Assembly: GCF_003201935.1 (NCBI RefSeq)
Contig: NZ_QJJL01000003.1
Location: 310,001-374,000, forward strand
Direction: 5' to 3'
DNA: 64,000 nucleotides
From: Loktanella sp. PT4BL
Lineage (GTDB): Bacteria > Pseudomonadota > Alphaproteobacteria > Rhodobacterales > Rhodobacteraceae
Part shown: piece by piece, positions 33,440-42,035 of the stretch
How positions within the stretch are numbered: position 1 is the first letter of the stretch
Layout of the letters: each line of letters opens with the position of its first letter
Program-made: the position numbers and the translations under genes
Notes under the pieces: model-generated
Databases searched by the model: none
Told to the model about the DNA's origin: nothing
The model's input: only the letters and a program-made list of their open reading frames with translations

Positions 33440-36193
33440 TCATTGCCCCAGCCTGTCAAGCAGATCGGGCACATGGACCTGATCCGACTTATAGTTTCCG
33501 GTCAGCACGTGCATGATCACATTCACCCCGAACCGCAGCGCAATTTCGCGCTGGCGCTCGCCCGACATGCCACGCCCGACGGGGAACATGCGGCGTCCGT
33601 TGTCGTCAACAGCCCAAGCCCGCGCCCAGTCATTGCCGCCAATGATGACGGGCGTCACACCATCATTGAGATTGCGGAACGGCATTCCCTCGATTTGCTC
33701 GGCGTTGATGGGGGCGGCCTCAACCCAGACATCGCGGCTGGCGTAGCGCCCTGGGAAATCCTGCAGCAGATAGAAGGTGCGCGTCAGTACGTGATCAGGC
33801 GGGATCCGTTCGATGGCGGGAATGTCCAGCGAGCGGGCAATCGCCTGCAGCTTTTGTCCTTCGGGAGAACCCGAGCCGAAGCGCGCACTATCACTGTCGC
33901 GCGTGTCGAACATGATCATGCCACCGGTGCGCAGATAGCGGTTCAGTTTCGCATAGGCCTCGCGGCTCGGCAGCGGTTGGTCGGCGGTTACGGGCCAGTA
34001 GAGGAAGGGAAAAAACGCGAGTTCATCGGTTTCGATATTCACGCCAATCGGAGCGGCAGGCTCGATCGAGGTGCGCCGGAAAAGTGTTTGTGACAGACCC
34101 AAAAGCCCCGCTTCGGCGATTTCATCTGTTTCTGCGTCGCCGGTAACGACATGCGCCAAGACCACCTCGGATGTGGCGCGCAGGGCAAAGTCATCTGCCG
34201 ATTGCGCCTGCGCATCCGGTGCCCACATCAAGAGGAGCGCAAGGGCAGCGGCGACATCGGCGCGCGGACCGCGCAAGCGCCCGCCAACAGCAAGCGAGGC
34301 AATGACGTCAATCAGCAACAGCATGACCGCCGCACTCAGCAGCCAACCTTTGAGCGCAGTTTCACGGACAATCTGCATACCTTCAACCGCAATGCGGGCG
34401 GGCCATTGCGCCACATTCAGGACGGTTTCGGTGTCGATCACATTGACCGCAATTTGACGGTCAGCACCTGTATAAAGACCGGGCAGCAGGTCTGGCCCCG
34501 GCACGCGCCCTGCCAGCACTTCACCGGCCACACCCGGCAAGGCGCTACCATCCTCCAGCCGCCCATAGGCATCCATCACTTCGTTTGGCAGCCAGGTGGT
34601 GCCTGCCAGTTCCGTTTCATCGGGGTTCGTGGGGCGTGTCGAGACCGCGAGCCGTTCCAGCATCTGCACAAAAAGCCCCGACAGCGGCAGTGTCGACCAT
34701 TCCGCATTTGCGGTGACATGGACCAGAACGATCTGTCCCTCACCCACAAGGTTGCGTGTTACCAAAGGGGTGCCATCCGATAGCTGCGCGATCACGCGGT
34801 CGGCCAGTGTCGGGTCGGGCTGGGCCATCACCTGAGAGGTGACAGTGACGTCATCGGGAATGGGCAGTCCGAAAAACGGGCTTTCCGTCGAAAACGGCGC
34901 CAAAGTCTTGGGTTCGCCCCAGCTCATCGCGCCGCCGACAGACCGCCCGCCCGAACGCAGGCGCACAGGCAAGAGCGGATCAATCTGGTTGCGCCCCTGA
35001 TCCGACGCGGCCAGCCGCGGTCCGGCAAAGCGCAGCAACATGCCGCCGTTTTCAACCCACTCAAGGACCGTCTCGCCTTCGCTGCCTGCAAGGCTTGCCA
35101 CATCGGCAAGGATGATGACATCGGGGTTGGCCAGCAGGATATCCGAAAGCGTGCCGTCGATGATATCGGCCGTGGGTTCAAGCGCCTCGCGCAGATAATA
35201 GAGCGGCGACAACAGTTCGAGCCCCTCACGCTCGTCGCGCCCTGCAATCAGTGCGACCTCGCGCCGCTTCAGCGCATCATCCGTCAGGCTGACGGCACCG
35301 GCAGAGCGGGTGCCTGTGACCTCAAACCGGGTGATCCGGTTGCGCAGTTCGGGCGGCAGCACCATGACTGTCTCCGCCACAGGCTCTCCCGCGTTGAAGC
35401 CCAATGGGACTGTGACCAGCTGGCGCTCAACACCGGCAGGGTCCAGCCCGACTGCGGTAATTGATGTCTCAAGCGGGTTTCCTATTGGCGTGCGGGTTGC
35501 GGACACAATGACCTCTCCGTTTTCAAAGCGGGCGGGACGCAGGCCGATTGTCTGGCGGGGTGTTTGGAATACTGTCACCGACCCGCGGGTTTCCAGCTCT
35601 GCCAAAAGATCGCTCCGCCCGTCCCAGTCCAGCCCGTCCGAAATCCAGTATGTCTCGAACGAACCGTCGTTCTGCGCAAACCACGCCGCAGCATCCCGGG
35701 GTTGCCACGGCTGCGGCAGGATATTGGGCAGGCGGTTGCGCCACTCGCTCGGGGCGGCAAAGGGAACATCGCCCACAGGAAGGTCGTTGAGATTGATCAC
35801 CGCTGTGCGCCTGTCGGCCAGGGCGGCTTCGACAAGCAGTGTTTCCACGCGGTCAATCCGGCTTTGCCAGTTATTCGCACCCGCCCAAGAACCATCAAGC
35901 AGGATCACCAGATCACCGGTGCCTTCGCGGGCGTTCTGCGGATTGAGCACCGGACCGGCAAAACCGATGATCGCCGCCGCGACCGCCAAGACGCGCAACA
36001 ACAACAGCCACCACGGGGTGCGGTCGGTCTGGTTTTCGTCGTCGGTAAGACCCAACAGCAGAGCCACGCCGGGAAAGCGCCGCCTGATGGGGGCTGGCGG
36101 CACGGTGCGCAGCAGGATCCACAGGATCGGCAGGGCAATAAGCCCCAACAGCAACCAAGGTGCCGCAAACCCTATGGATCCGATCGACCACAT
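33440..36193 (-). CDS. BatA-type / DUF4159 domain membrane protein
   Basis: 917-residue protein. N-terminal BatA domain with two transmembrane helices (about residues 8-27 and 62-80), then a VWA-like start LVILLDGSWAG in which the MIDAS motif is degenerate (third Ser lost). A long periplasmic part follows, with an ILADVASLAG / WVENGGMLLRFAGPR amidotransferase-like unit. Two more transmembrane helices lie near 630-690 and the C-terminal DUF4159 domain covers about residues 700-917 (LNRYLRTGGMIMFDTRDSD). It overlaps the DUF58 gene stop (TGATG). Confidence 0.82.
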   Translation of the reverse strand: MWSIGSIGFAAPWLLLGLIALPILWILLRTVPPAPIRRRFPGVALLLGLTDDENQTDRTPWWLLLLRVLAVAAAIIGFAGPVLNPQNAREGTGDLVILLDGSWAGANNWQSRIDRVETLLVEAALADRRTAVINLNDLPVGDVPFAAPSEWRNRLPNILPQPWQPRDAAAWFAQNDGSFETYWISDGLDWDGRSDLLAELETRGSVTVFQTPRQTIGLRPARFENGEVIVSATRTPIGNPLETSITAVGLDPAGVERQLVTVPLGFNAGEPVAETVMVLPPELRNRITRFEVTGTRSAGAVSLTDDALKRREVALIAGRDEREGLELLSPLYYLREALEPTADIIDGTLSDILLANPDVIILADVASLAGSEGETVLEWVENGGMLLRFAGPRLAASDQGRNQIDPLLPVRLRSGGRSVGGAMSWGEPKTLAPFSTESPFFGLPIPDDVTVTSQVMAQPDPTLADRVIAQLSDGTPLVTRNLVGEGQIVLVHVTANAEWSTLPLSGLFVQMLERLAVSTRPTNPDETELAGTTWLPNEVMDAYGRLEDGSALPGVAGEVLAGRVPGPDLLPGLYTGADRQIAVNVIDTETVLNVAQWPARIAVEGMQIVRETALKGWLLSAAVMLLLIDVIASLAVGGRLRGPRADVAAALALLLMWAPDAQAQSADDFALRATSEVVLAHVVTGDAETDEIAEAGLLGLSQTLFRRTSIEPAAPIGVNIETDELAFFPFLYWPVTADQPLPSREAYAKLNRYLRTGGMIMFDTRDSDSARFGSGSPEGQKLQAIARSLDIPAIERIPPDHVLTRTFYLLQDFPGRYASRDVWVEAAPINAEQIEGMPFRNLNDGVTPVIIGGNDWARAWAVDDNGRRMFPVGRGMSGERQREIALRFGVNVIMHVLTGNYKSDQVHVPDLLDRLGQ

Positions 36194-37065
36194 CAGGTGT
36201 TACGCTCCAAGGCGCCGTAAAGCCACAAGAGCGCGTTTGTTGCACTCTCGCCGGTGTGGTGCGTCTGGAACCGCCACCCCGTGATACGGGCCAGTTGCTG
36301 CAAGCGGTCTTTGCGCTCGGCCAGCCTGTCCAGATAGCGGGACCTCAAATCGCCGGCTTTGAGCGTTTCATGGCGTAATGCGCCCGACATGCTTTCAAAG
36401 ATGGTGCGGCCGTCGAACGGAAACGCCTCTTCCTGCGGGTCCAGCACCTGCAAGAGCGCGCCACCGACACCGCGGTCTGCGGCACGCAGAAGGGCCTCTT
36501 CTATGGGTTTGATGTCACCCAGAAAGTCGCTGACAAAGAGGGCGCGCGAGTGGGGCAGCATGCCTTGCGCTTCAGGTGCGCCATAATCGGTCTCTTCTTC
36601 GCGGGACAAAAGCTCTGCCATCTGCATCAGTTGTGCTTCGCCCCGACGCGGCGGAAGGCGCAGACCGGTCAGACCAACACGTTCGCCACCACGGATCAGC
36701 AAGATCGCGCAGGCCAGACCCAGGGTGCGCGCGCGTGCAGCCTTGGTCGGCAGATTGTCATCCGAGCGAAATGACATGGATGCCGCCTGATCGACCCAGA
36801 GGATAATCGACTGGGCAATCTGCCATTCCTTGTCTTGCACGAAATTAGCGTCCGAACGGGCCGAACGCCGCCAGTCGATACTGCGCGCCTCATCATGGGC
36901 CTGTGCGGGCCGGTACTGCCAGAATGTGTCCCCTGTGCCCGCGCGACGGCGTCCGTGATCCCCCAAAAGCACAGTCGAAGCAAGGTGCTCCGCCTCCGCA
37001 AGAAGCGGGGGCAGCGGGGCGGCAAGCGCCTCGGCCTGTGATCTGAGGGTCAAAGGGGTGGTCAT
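36193..37065 (-). CDS. DUF58 domain protein
   Basis: 290-residue DUF58 protein, the usual partner of MoxR ATPases. The DUF58 signature is seen in GTGDTFWQYRPAQAHDEARS and SIDWRRSARSD, followed by IILWVDQAASM, a VWA-like strand with a DxxAS site. It is soluble, unlike many DUF58 proteins that carry two N-terminal helices. It overlaps moxR by four bases upstream and the DUF4159 gene downstream. Confidence 0.88.
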   Translation of the reverse strand: MTTPLTLRSQAEALAAPLPPLLAEAEHLASTVLLGDHGRRRAGTGDTFWQYRPAQAHDEARSIDWRRSARSDANFVQDKEWQIAQSIILWVDQAASMSFRSDDNLPTKAARARTLGLACAILLIRGGERVGLTGLRLPPRRGEAQLMQMAELLSREEETDYGAPEAQGMLPHSRALFVSDFLGDIKPIEEALLRAADRGVGGALLQVLDPQEEAFPFDGRTIFESMSGALRHETLKAGDLRSRYLDRLAERKDRLQQLARITGWRFQTHHTGESATNALLWLYGALERNT

Positions 37066-38069
37066 GCGGCAGAGGCCACCGATGTAATCTGGTCCGCAAC
37101 ACTATTGATGACGTGATGGATGCTTTCGCCCCGCGCACGCGCAGCAAAAGAAAGCGCCATCCGATGTTCAAGAACAGGGACCGCCATGGCGCGCACGTCT
37201 TCGGCGGACGGCGCAAGGCGGCCTTCCAGAAGCGCCTGCGCGCGGACTGTGAGCATCAGCGCCTGTGCGGCACGCGGGCCGGGACCCCAGCTCACATTCT
37301 GGCGGATGATATCGGGGGCATTTTCATCCTGCGGACGGCAGGCACGCACCAGATCAAGGATCATTTCAACGATATTATCACCCACAGGCATCCGGCGGAG
37401 TAGCTTTTGCGCATCCAGCAATTCCTGGGCAGTGAACACGGCCTCGGATTTTGCATCTTCAACGCCTGTCGTCGCGATCAGGATGTCTTTTTCCGTGGAG
37501 CGGTCGGGGTAGGGCACATCGATTTGCACCAAGAAGCGGTCAAGCTGGGCTTCGGGGAGGGGATAGGTGCCTTCCTGCTCGATCGGGTTTTGCGTGGCCA
37601 GCACGTGGAACGGCACACCCAAAGGCCGGTGCTCGCCCGCGATGGTCACTTCTTTTTCCTGCATCGCCTGCAGAAGGGCAGATTGCGTGCGTGGTGAGGC
37701 GCGGTTGATCTCGTCGGCCATCAGCAACTGACAGAAGATCGGGCCTTCAATAAAGCGAAAGCTGCGTGATCCGTCATTGGCCGTCTCAAGCACTTCCGAG
37801 CCCAAGATATCCGCAGGCATCAGATCGGGTGTAAACTGGATCCGGTTGCCATCCAGCCCCATCACCGTTGAAAGTGTATCAACAAGGCGTGTTTTGCCCA
37901 GGCCAGGCAGGCCGATCAGCACGGCGTGGCCGCCACAGATCAGTGCGGTCAATGTCAGGTCTACGACACGGGGCTGGCCGATAAAGCGCGCCGAAATGCT
38001 GGTGCGGGCTTGCGCCAGCTTTTCACCCAGGTTTTCGATCTGGGTGACGAGATCGGACTCTACGGCCAT
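37062..38069 (-). CDS. MoxR family AAA+ ATPase
   Basis: 335-residue MoxR-type AAA+ ATPase, thought to act as a chaperone that matures or inserts cofactors into VWA proteins. Walker A GLPGLGKTRL (about residue 54), Walker B LLMADEINRASPRTQ, sensor I ATQNPIEQEGTYPLPEAQLDRF and the C-terminal lid domain are present. It is the first gene of the five-gene operon 38069-30438. Divergent from the DUF1285 gene. Confidence 0.93.
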   Translation of the reverse strand: MAVESDLVTQIENLGEKLAQARTSISARFIGQPRVVDLTLTALICGGHAVLIGLPGLGKTRLVDTLSTVMGLDGNRIQFTPDLMPADILGSEVLETANDGSRSFRFIEGPIFCQLLMADEINRASPRTQSALLQAMQEKEVTIAGEHRPLGVPFHVLATQNPIEQEGTYPLPEAQLDRFLVQIDVPYPDRSTEKDILIATTGVEDAKSEAVFTAQELLDAQKLLRRMPVGDNIVEMILDLVRACRPQDENAPDIIRQNVSWGPGPRAAQALMLTVRAQALLEGRLAPSAEDVRAMAVPVLEHRMALSFAARARGESIHHVINSVADQITSVASAA

Positions 38070-38126
38070 GACTTTCCTCCGGTTGAACTATAGTCTTCAT
38101 GAGAACAGATAATCCCATCACACCCA

Positions 38127-38714
38127 ATGGCAAAAATAATGACCACACAAAAGATTGTGACTCCCTCCGCAGAGAGCCTAGCAAGTAGCGCACGTGCTGT
38201 CCAAAAAGGCGGTTTGCCACCGGTTCATCTTTGGAATCCGCCCCATTGCGGCGATATCGACATGCGGATCGCCCGTGATGGAACGTGGTTTTACATGGGA
38301 ACGCCCATTGGCCGACACGAACTTGTGAGGCTGTTTTCAACGATTCTGCGCCGCGATGGCGATGATTACGTTCTGGTGACCCCCGTTGAGAAAGTGGGGA
38401 TCACTGTCGATGACGCGCCATTTGTCGCGGTCGATTTCAACCGGCGTGGCGATGGTCTGGAATTTGAAACCAATGTGGGCGACCGGATGATCGCCGGACC
38501 AGAGCATCCGATCCGCGTGGTCCGTGATCCCGAAACGGGCGAGCCTTCACCGTATGTGCTGGTGCGTGCCAACCTTGAGGCGCTGATTGACCGCAAGTCA
38601 TTCTACCGTTTGGTGGATATCGGTGAACATGCCGCGCATGAAGGGCAAGAATGGTTCGGTGTGACGTCGCAGGGCATGTTCTTTCCCATCATTCCGTCAG
38701 CGGAATTGAAGTAA
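38127..38714 (+). CDS. DUF1285 domain protein
   Basis: 195-residue cytoplasmic protein of the DUF1285 family. The conserved start PPVHLWNPPHCGDIDMRIARDG and FYMGTPIGRHELVRLFSTIL, here quoted in part as HLWNPPHCGDIDMRIARDG, are typical. The fold is beta-rich with no known catalytic motif. Start ATG 38127 or ATG 38139; neither has a clear ribosome binding site. Divergent from moxR. Confidence 0.82.
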   Translation: MAKIMTTQKIVTPSAESLASSARAVQKGGLPPVHLWNPPHCGDIDMRIARDGTWFYMGTPIGRHELVRLFSTILRRDGDDYVLVTPVEKVGITVDDAPFVAVDFNRRGDGLEFETNVGDRMIAGPEHPIRVVRDPETGEPSPYVLVRANLEALIDRKSFYRLVDIGEHAAHEGQEWFGVTSQGMFFPIIPSAELK

Positions 38715-38715
38715 A

Positions 38716-38907
38716 CTAGAACGGCCCGCTTTCGGCCCACAAAAACAGGAACAGCCCCCAAAGGACGCCTGCGACAACCATTGCCGCGCCGATCCAGGCA
38801 ACCATGTTCCAGTCGTTTGTGATGCCCCATCCGGTGAGCGCGCCGCCGCCGCCAATCAGAATGAGAGGCATCAAGAGCGTCACAAGAAAGCTGATCAAAC
38901 GTCTCAT
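38716..38907 (-). CDS. Small two-helix membrane protein
   Basis: 63-residue protein with two predicted transmembrane helices (LISFLVTLLMPLILIGGGGAL and MVAWIGAAMVVAGVLWGLFLF) linked by a short polar turn. ATG at 38907 has GGAAG about six bases upstream; a longer reading to 38988 is unlikely because it would enter the divergent promoter region of hyi. Function unknown. It is convergent with the DUF1285 gene, one base apart. Confidence 0.6.
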   Translation of the reverse strand: MRRLISFLVTLLMPLILIGGGGALTGWGITNDWNMVAWIGAAMVVAGVLWGLFLFLWAESGPF

Positions 38908-39026
38908 TCCGGTCTTCCCATCGGAGGTTTCCACAGAGAGTATAGATGCTCTTTGTTTACCTTGCAAAATATGATGAATTTCCGTCATCTGCCGGAAAAG
39001 CCCGCGAACAGCCTAAGGGACATTCA

Positions 39027-39782
39027 ATGCCGAAATTCTGTGCCAACCTGACGTGGCTTTTTACAGAACTGGATTTTCCGGATCGGTTCGCGGCCGCGAA
39101 AGAGGCGGGTTTTGACGCAGTCGAGGTGCTGTTTCCCTATGATGTGAATGCGCAAGACATCGTGGATGCGCTGCGCAGGTATGATTTGCAGATGGCGCTG
39201 ATCAATTGCCCGCCCCCCAATTACACTGGCGGTCCGCAAGGATTTGCAGCCATCCCCGGATTGGAAGAGCGGTTCAAAAAGGACTTTGGCCGCGCGTTGC
39301 GTTATGCGCAAACGCTGGGGGCGAGGCATTTGCATATCATGGCAGGCGTAGCCGAAGGGGCGGCGGCAAAAGAGACCTTCATCAATAACCTGCGCTGGGC
39401 GGCGGCCGAGGCACCTGCGCAAAGCCTGACGATTGAGCCCATCAACAATGACACGATGCCGGGCTATTACTTGAATGACTTTGATCTTGGCCGCGAGATT
39501 GTCACAACGATTGATGCGCCGAACCTGAGACTGCAATTCGACACATTCCATGCCGCCAGGATCACCGGTGATGTCTTGGGCACATGGTACGCGATGCGCG
39601 ATATCACTGCCCATGTGCAGGTGGCCCAGATGCCGGATCGCGGTGAGCCGGATCAGGGCGAGATTGATTATCCCGCCTTCTTCGCGCTGCTGGATGCCCA
39701 GGGCTATGCAGGTTGGGTTTCGGGCGAATACAAGCCGCGCCAGACGACCGAGGAAGGTCTAGGGTGGCTTGTGGGGGCGTAA
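39027..39782 (+). CDS. hyi: Hydroxypyruvate isomerase family protein
   Basis: 251-residue TIM-barrel enzyme of the hydroxypyruvate isomerase / OtnI family, interconverting hydroxypyruvate and tartronate semialdehyde. Barrel strands include CANLTWLFTEL, ALINCPPPNY, HLHIMAGVAEG, LTIEPINNDTMPGYYL (catalytic Glu) and SGEYKPR (second Glu). Start MPKFCANL at 39027 with AAGGGA upstream. This chemistry feeds the glycerate pathway downstream of glyoxylate, so it fits functionally with glcDEF. A hairpin follows. Confidence 0.88.
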   Translation: MPKFCANLTWLFTELDFPDRFAAAKEAGFDAVEVLFPYDVNAQDIVDALRRYDLQMALINCPPPNYTGGPQGFAAIPGLEERFKKDFGRALRYAQTLGARHLHIMAGVAEGAAAKETFINNLRWAAAEAPAQSLTIEPINNDTMPGYYLNDFDLGREIVTTIDAPNLRLQFDTFHAARITGDVLGTWYAMRDITAHVQVAQMPDRGEPDQGEIDYPAFFALLDAQGYAGWVSGEYKPRQTTEEGLGWLVGA

Positions 39783-39801
39783 TTTTCCACCCTCCTGAAA
39801 A

Positions 39802-39827
39802 CCTGCTGACACAACGCTGTCAGCAGG
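39802..39827 (+). terminator. Hairpin after hyi
   Basis: Perfect 10-base arms CCTGCTGACA / TGTCAGCAGG with a CAACGC loop, 20 bases after the hyi stop. The T-tract is missing, so it may protect the 3' end rather than terminate efficiently. Confidence 0.55.
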
Positions 39828-39872
39828 GGTATGTTCAAAGATGTCCATCAACCGCAATCAAGGAGATGAGAC

Positions 39873-40238
39873 ATGACAAAGCGGACAATTATGGCTTGGG
39901 GCGAAATTCCGGTCACTGACATGGAAAAGGCAGTCGCTTTCTACAACGAGGTCTTTGGGTATCAGATGGAAATCGACCATTCCGGTCCGAACCCCATTGC
40001 TGTGTTAGGTAGTTTCGAGGACAGCGCAGGCGCGCATCTTTATCCCGGGATACCGGCCGCAGACGGGGGCAATACCATCCATATCGCCATTCAAGGCGCG
40101 CTCGAAGACGGGATTGCCCGTTGTACAAACGCCGGTGGAGAGATTGTCAGCCCGCCCATTACGATCCCCGCTGGGCGCTTTGCCTATGCCAAAGACCTTG
40201 ACGGCAATTCCATCGGTCTGTTCGAGGCCGCGCAATAA
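39873..40238 (+). CDS. VOC (glyoxalase/bleomycin resistance) family protein
   Basis: 121-residue vicinal-oxygen-chelate fold protein. The two beta-alpha-beta units begin WGEIPVTDMEKAVAFYNEVF and HIAIQGALEDGIARCTNAGG and end FAYAKDLDGNSIGLFE. The metal-binding residues of true glyoxalase I are not all conserved, so the reaction is unknown. A strong AAGGAG site precedes ATG 39873. It is followed without gap by the WYL regulator gene. Confidence 0.85.
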   Translation: MTKRTIMAWGEIPVTDMEKAVAFYNEVFGYQMEIDHSGPNPIAVLGSFEDSAGAHLYPGIPAADGGNTIHIAIQGALEDGIARCTNAGGEIVSPPITIPAGRFAYAKDLDGNSIGLFEAAQ

Positions 40239-40922
40239 ATGCGCCGCGCCGACCGCCTTTTCCAGATATTGCAGTATCTGCGTGGCGGTCGGCTGACAAC
40301 GGCGGCGCAACTGGCCGAAAAGCTCGAAGTGACGCCGCGCACGATTTATCGCGATGTGGCATATTTGATCGGCTCCGGCGTGCCCATCGAAGGTGAAGCC
40401 GGGGTCGGCTATCTGATGCGTGACGGATATGATCTGCCGCCTTTGATGTTCACGCAGGATGAGATCATAGCACTGGTATCGGGTGCACGTATCTTGCAAA
40501 GCTGGGGCGGGACAAAAATGGCAGAAGCCGCGCAAGAGGCCTTAATCAAGATTGATGCGGTTCTGCCCGAGACTGCGCGCAGACAGGTTGGTCAGGTCAA
40601 CGTACATGTCCTGGATGGTGCGGACCAGCGCGGTCAGTGGCGGGATTATCTGGACCGGTTCGAAGCCGCCTCAGAGGCGCATATCCGGTTGCAGATGAAC
40701 TACAGCGATGAGGCCGGCAAGCAGACCACAAGGACCGTGCGTCCGTTGGGCGTGTGGTTCTGGGGCAAGGTCTGGACTGCTGTGTGCTGGTGCGAATTGC
40801 GTGAAGGGTTTCGCATGTTTCGTCTGGACCGTATTTCAGCCTTGCAGGAACTGGACCGGTTTCGGCCTGAAAAGCACCAGACCCTGCGCGCGTTTTACGA
40901 GAGCGAAGCCTATCGCCACTGA
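40239..40922 (+). CDS. HTH/WYL-domain transcriptional regulator
   Basis: 227-residue DeoR/YafY-type regulator. Winged helix at residues 1-60 (LTTAAQLAEKLEVTPRTIYR), then a WYL domain (about residues 135-215) that in this family can bind ligands or nucleic acid; the WYL core reads WFWGKVWTAVCWCELREGF. It starts directly at the base after the VOC stop codon, so the two genes are co-expressed and the regulator may control the pair. Confidence 0.88.
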   Translation: MRRADRLFQILQYLRGGRLTTAAQLAEKLEVTPRTIYRDVAYLIGSGVPIEGEAGVGYLMRDGYDLPPLMFTQDEIIALVSGARILQSWGGTKMAEAAQEALIKIDAVLPETARRQVGQVNVHVLDGADQRGQWRDYLDRFEAASEAHIRLQMNYSDEAGKQTTRTVRPLGVWFWGKVWTAVCWCELREGFRMFRLDRISALQELDRFRPEKHQTLRAFYESEAYRH

Positions 40923-41000
40923 TCGCACAGGATTGTTAGTGGCGGTTTCCGACAGATGCATTAGCTACCTAAGCACTGGTTTGAAGGGTTTGGTATCGTG

Positions 41001-42002
41001 ATGAAACGGCGGGAATTTCTGGCGGGTGGCCTCGCAAGCTTGGCAACACCCATGCTGGCGCAATCGAATGTCTGGGCACCCGTTCTGGACGCGGGGCGTG
41101 CGCTTGACCAGTTTCACGCCGTCATGATCCAGCAATCCGGCCAGACTGTTCTGCGTGAGCGGTTTCGCGGCCCGGGGCTCGAGCGGGCCGTGCCGATCAA
41201 ATCGGTGTCGAAGACCATTGTCGCGGCCTTGACTGGTGCGGCACTGGATCGCGGTGAATTGCCCGGCATTAACGCGACGCTGGGCGATGTCGCCCCCGGC
41301 TTGATCCCGCGCGGCGCTGACCCGCGTGTGGCAGACATCACCGTTGAAAATCTGGTGACGATGCAGGCGGGATTGGAGCGTACCTCGGGGCAGAACTATG
41401 GTGGCTGGGTAAACAGCCGCAACTGGGTCGCAAATGCGCTGGCCCGCCCTTTCGTGGCCGAACCCGGCGCACGCATGCTTTATTCGACCGGTTCGTTTCA
41501 CATTCTGGGTGCCGTGCTGTCAGAGGTCTCGGGCCAGTCGCTCTTGTCGCTGGCACGGCAGCGGTTGGGCGAGCCTTTGGGCATTGATATCCCCGCTTGG
41601 ACGCGCGACCCGCAAGGCCGGTATCTGGGGGGCAATGAAATGGCCCTCACGCTGGAAGCGATGGTCCGTTTCGGCGAGATGTACCGGCTGAACGGCCAAT
41701 ACGCTGGCGCGCAGGTACTCAGCTCCGATTGGGTGGCGCGGTCGATGCAGCGGCGTACACAATCGCTCTTTTCGGGGCTGGATTACGGGTATGGCTGGTT
41801 CTTGGGAGCCGGTGCTGGCGTCGACTATGCGCTGGCGCGGGGCTATGGTGGGCAGATTATCTGTGTGGCCCCGCAGGTCGCGCTGACCTTGGCGATTACC
41901 TCTGATCCGATGCGGCCTGCCCGCAGTGGTGGATATTTCGGAGATCTGCAACGCCTGATCGAGCAGCAAGTCCTGCCGCTTGCGCTGGCGCAGATGGGGT
42001 GA
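41001..42002 (+). CDS. Tat-exported serine hydrolase, beta-lactamase fold
   Basis: 333-residue class C beta-lactamase-like serine hydrolase. The N-terminus has a twin-arginine signal (KRREFLAGGLASLATPMLA). The SxxK motif is KSVSKTI (about residue 70), the second motif YSTGS replaces YxN, and a C-terminal RGYGGQII segment takes the place of the KTG-like strand. Such proteins are often esterases or peptidases rather than antibiotic resistance enzymes. Start ATG 41001, directly after a GTG. Palindrome copy B follows. Confidence 0.87.
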   Translation: MKRREFLAGGLASLATPMLAQSNVWAPVLDAGRALDQFHAVMIQQSGQTVLRERFRGPGLERAVPIKSVSKTIVAALTGAALDRGELPGINATLGDVAPGLIPRGADPRVADITVENLVTMQAGLERTSGQNYGGWVNSRNWVANALARPFVAEPGARMLYSTGSFHILGAVLSEVSGQSLLSLARQRLGEPLGIDIPAWTRDPQGRYLGGNEMALTLEAMVRFGEMYRLNGQYAGAQVLSSDWVARSMQRRTQSLFSGLDYGYGWFLGAGAGVDYALARGYGGQIICVAPQVALTLAITSDPMRPARSGGYFGDLQRLIEQQVLPLALAQMG

Positions 42003-42006
42003 TGGC

Positions 42007-42032
42007 GTAAGGTGGATCAGGATCCACCTTAC
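42007..42032. repeat. Gene-terminal palindrome, copy B
   Basis: Identical to copy A: arms GTAAGGTGGATC and GATCCACCTTAC with AG spacer. It sits between the convergent serine hydrolase (ends 42002) and VWA protein (ends 42036) genes; on the plus strand CTTTTATT follows, so it can act as a terminator there. Confidence 0.9.
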
Positions 42033-42035
42033 CTT

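Noticed and set aside
38946..39027. GATGA-N7-TCATC dyad in the hyi promoter region as a further site of the glc regulator
   Set aside because: Arms do not match the TTGGT/ACCAA consensus, so no link can be claimed.
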